Source: Candidatus Falkowiibacteriota bacterium (GTDB lineage Archaea; Iainarchaeota; Iainarchaeia; Iainarchaeales; GCA-2688035). From it: a stretch of 8,778 nucleotides of DNA. The stretch covers positions 1 to 8,778 of the forward strand of contig JAFCBY010000066.1 of the NCBI GenBank assembly GCA_017610485.1, written 5' to 3'. Shown here piece by piece: positions 7,578-8,778 of the stretch. The notes beneath the pieces are model-generated. The model had not been told where the DNA came from. It saw nothing but the letters and a program-made list of their open reading frames with translations, and made no database searches. How positions within the stretch are numbered: the first letter of the stretch is position 1; each line of letters begins with the position of its first letter. A program made the position numbers and the translations under genes.

Positions 7578-8778
7578 CAATGGAGGAGGCGGAACAGGGA
7601 GCAGTGGTAGTGGCACTTCAGGAAGCCAAAGCGGGAGCTCAGGCAGTTCTGGCTCCGGTGGAATCTCAACTACCACCCTAATTGCCAAAGGAAACGAATC
7701 CATTCCGGCCATTGGCCCAACAGGGCTTGCGTCCAGCGGAGGCGGTGGCCTTGGAAACCTGTTTGGCAGCCTGTTTGGAGGCATTGGGAAAAGCATTTTG
7801 GGCGAGGGCTCTTTCCTGGGCTGGGGCCTGCAGGGCTGGGCAATCGGAGCGGTTATGATTTATTATAACATGGAAAGCGGAACCACCAGCTTTAATGCGA
7901 TTGTAAAAGATTTAGGATACCGGAACGTGAAACTGTTGATGCCAGGCGCAACCCTGGAGGAAAACAGGATTGTTGAAGAGGAGTCAACAGACATAATAGT
8001 GCAGGACCTGGAGGAAACCAGTACAATACCTATGCCGTCCGATCCAAGGCTCAGCATAGAAAAGCAAAAACTCGGCTTCCTGAACGTTGGAAAGGTGGTG
8101 CAGGAAGACCCCTCAACCCCGTTCTTTAGGGTTCTGAGAATTGACGGCGAAAGGCTCGGATACAAAAAAGAGTATGAGCTAAAGAAAGACAAACACCCCA
8201 CCCTTGAAGTAAACGAAAGGAAAGAGCACAAGGAAAGATTCAGGCTGCAGTTCAACTCATTTGACCCGTTGATTGTAAGGACGGCCACAAAGCCAATTCC
8301 AAACTGCACGCTTGGAACAATTGTGGGTGTTACAGGGCCGGACGCAGTTCCAAGGGTTAAATTTGACTGGAGCTGGAGCAGGATTGAAGAGGACAGCTGC
8401 GACGAAGGCAACCCAGACTACATTTACTGCGATGCAACACAGTTCAGCATCGAAGTTTTGAAAAAGGTGCAAAAGCTAAGGGAATTTATTGAATCAAGCA
8501 AGCCCTTTGAATGCCCAAGCAGCTCAAGCGGAACCGCAGTCAAAGAGCAGCCGCTGACAGGCACAGCCTACGACGTGGGCATAACCAAAATCCAGGCAAA
8601 CAAGACAGGCAGCAGTGACGCAAACGTCCAGGTTGTCCTTGAAAGCAGCAATGCCAGAACAATGGAGGCCCAGCTCACGGTCAACGTAATGCAGGGCACC
8701 GCTCTTGTAAAAAGCTGCACAAAACAGTTTGACATCATAACCAAGAGCATTCAGGCATGCGAGTTCACCGGGCTAGGG
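7531..8778 (+). CDS. Continuation of the giant surface protein in a shifted frame (3' end beyond window)
   Basis: This frame is open from 7450 to the window end without a stop. It has no ATG before 7855 (TTG-7798 is an alternative), yet codons upstream of both look coding, so a frame continuation is preferred over an independent gene. If it is independent, ATG-7855 is the likeliest start. In order it encodes a 28-residue Gly/Ser linker (7579-7662), a Gly-rich hydrophobic segment of about 43 residues with several Phe and Trp (7738-7866), an acidic region, a charged beta-rich region (about 8050-8280), the module with Cys, TGP, FDWSW and CDATQFSIE (8305-8490) that is also present in the first gene, then a Ser/Cys linker and a CARDB/Ig-like domain starting YDVGITKI near 8569 with Cys codons at 8713 and 8758. 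It has no signal peptide of its own, consistent with being the C-terminal part of the preceding anchored protein. Function is unknown; a surface location is inferred. Confidence 0.75.

Noticed and set aside
7464..7796. Reverse-strand Pro-rich open frame of 110 codons
   Set aside because: Its Pro/Leu-rich translation is the complement of the Gly/Ser linker on the + strand; no promoter or plausible protein features support it.
7863..8411. Reverse-strand Ser/Leu-rich open frame of 182 codons
   Set aside because: It is antisense to the + strand frame that carries the FDWSW/CDATQFSIE module also seen in the first gene, so the + strand is the coding one.

Overview
The window looks archaeal. The only intergenic region has an A-rich element followed by a TATA-box motif (about 3061-3077) instead of bacterial -35/-10 boxes. 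An oligo-T tract follows the preceding gene. Arginine is encoded mainly by AGG/AGA, isoleucine often by ATA, and Shine-Dalgarno signals are weak. Giant, cysteine-containing, multi-Ig-like surface proteins with an N-terminal membrane anchor, together with the lack of any recognisable housekeeping gene, would suit a DPANN-type archaeal metagenome contig. That taxonomic guess is inference; no marker gene is present.

Layout: all genes are on the + strand and coding is almost continuous. (1) Positions 2-1264 hold a protein cut off at its 5' side by the window edge, with Ig-like and Cys-rich parts and a helical C-terminus. (2) Positions 1281-3005 hold a 574-residue mixed helical/beta protein of unknown function, starting 16 bases after the previous stop. 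It may be the C-terminal part of the same gene, separated by a one-base frame change. (3) Positions 3006-3137 hold a T-rich probable terminator and then a TATA-type promoter inside an imperfect dyad. (4) Positions 3138-7577 hold a 1479-residue single-pass membrane protein whose outside portion is a string of six carboxypeptidase-regulatory-like beta-sandwich domains, further Ig-like domains, a seventh such sandwich, and three Cys-pair domains. (5) A reading frame shifted by one base is open from 7450 to the window end. It carries a Gly/Ser linker, a Gly-rich hydrophobic segment and more extracellular-type domains, and is most simply the continuation of gene 4 after a frame break near 7513-7530.

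The window is therefore best read as two consecutive very large surface-protein genes, each apparently broken once by a +1 frame change (true mutation, assembly error or, less likely, recoding). The two share a clear homologous module: a Cys, a TGP, FDW[ST]W, then CDAxQFSIE followed by a basic helix. It occurs at 917-1110 and at 8305-8490. A role in cell-surface structure or contact with another cell is plausible, but no enzymatic motif or known adhesin was recognised. No tRNA, rRNA, CRISPR array, insertion sequence or phage gene was seen.
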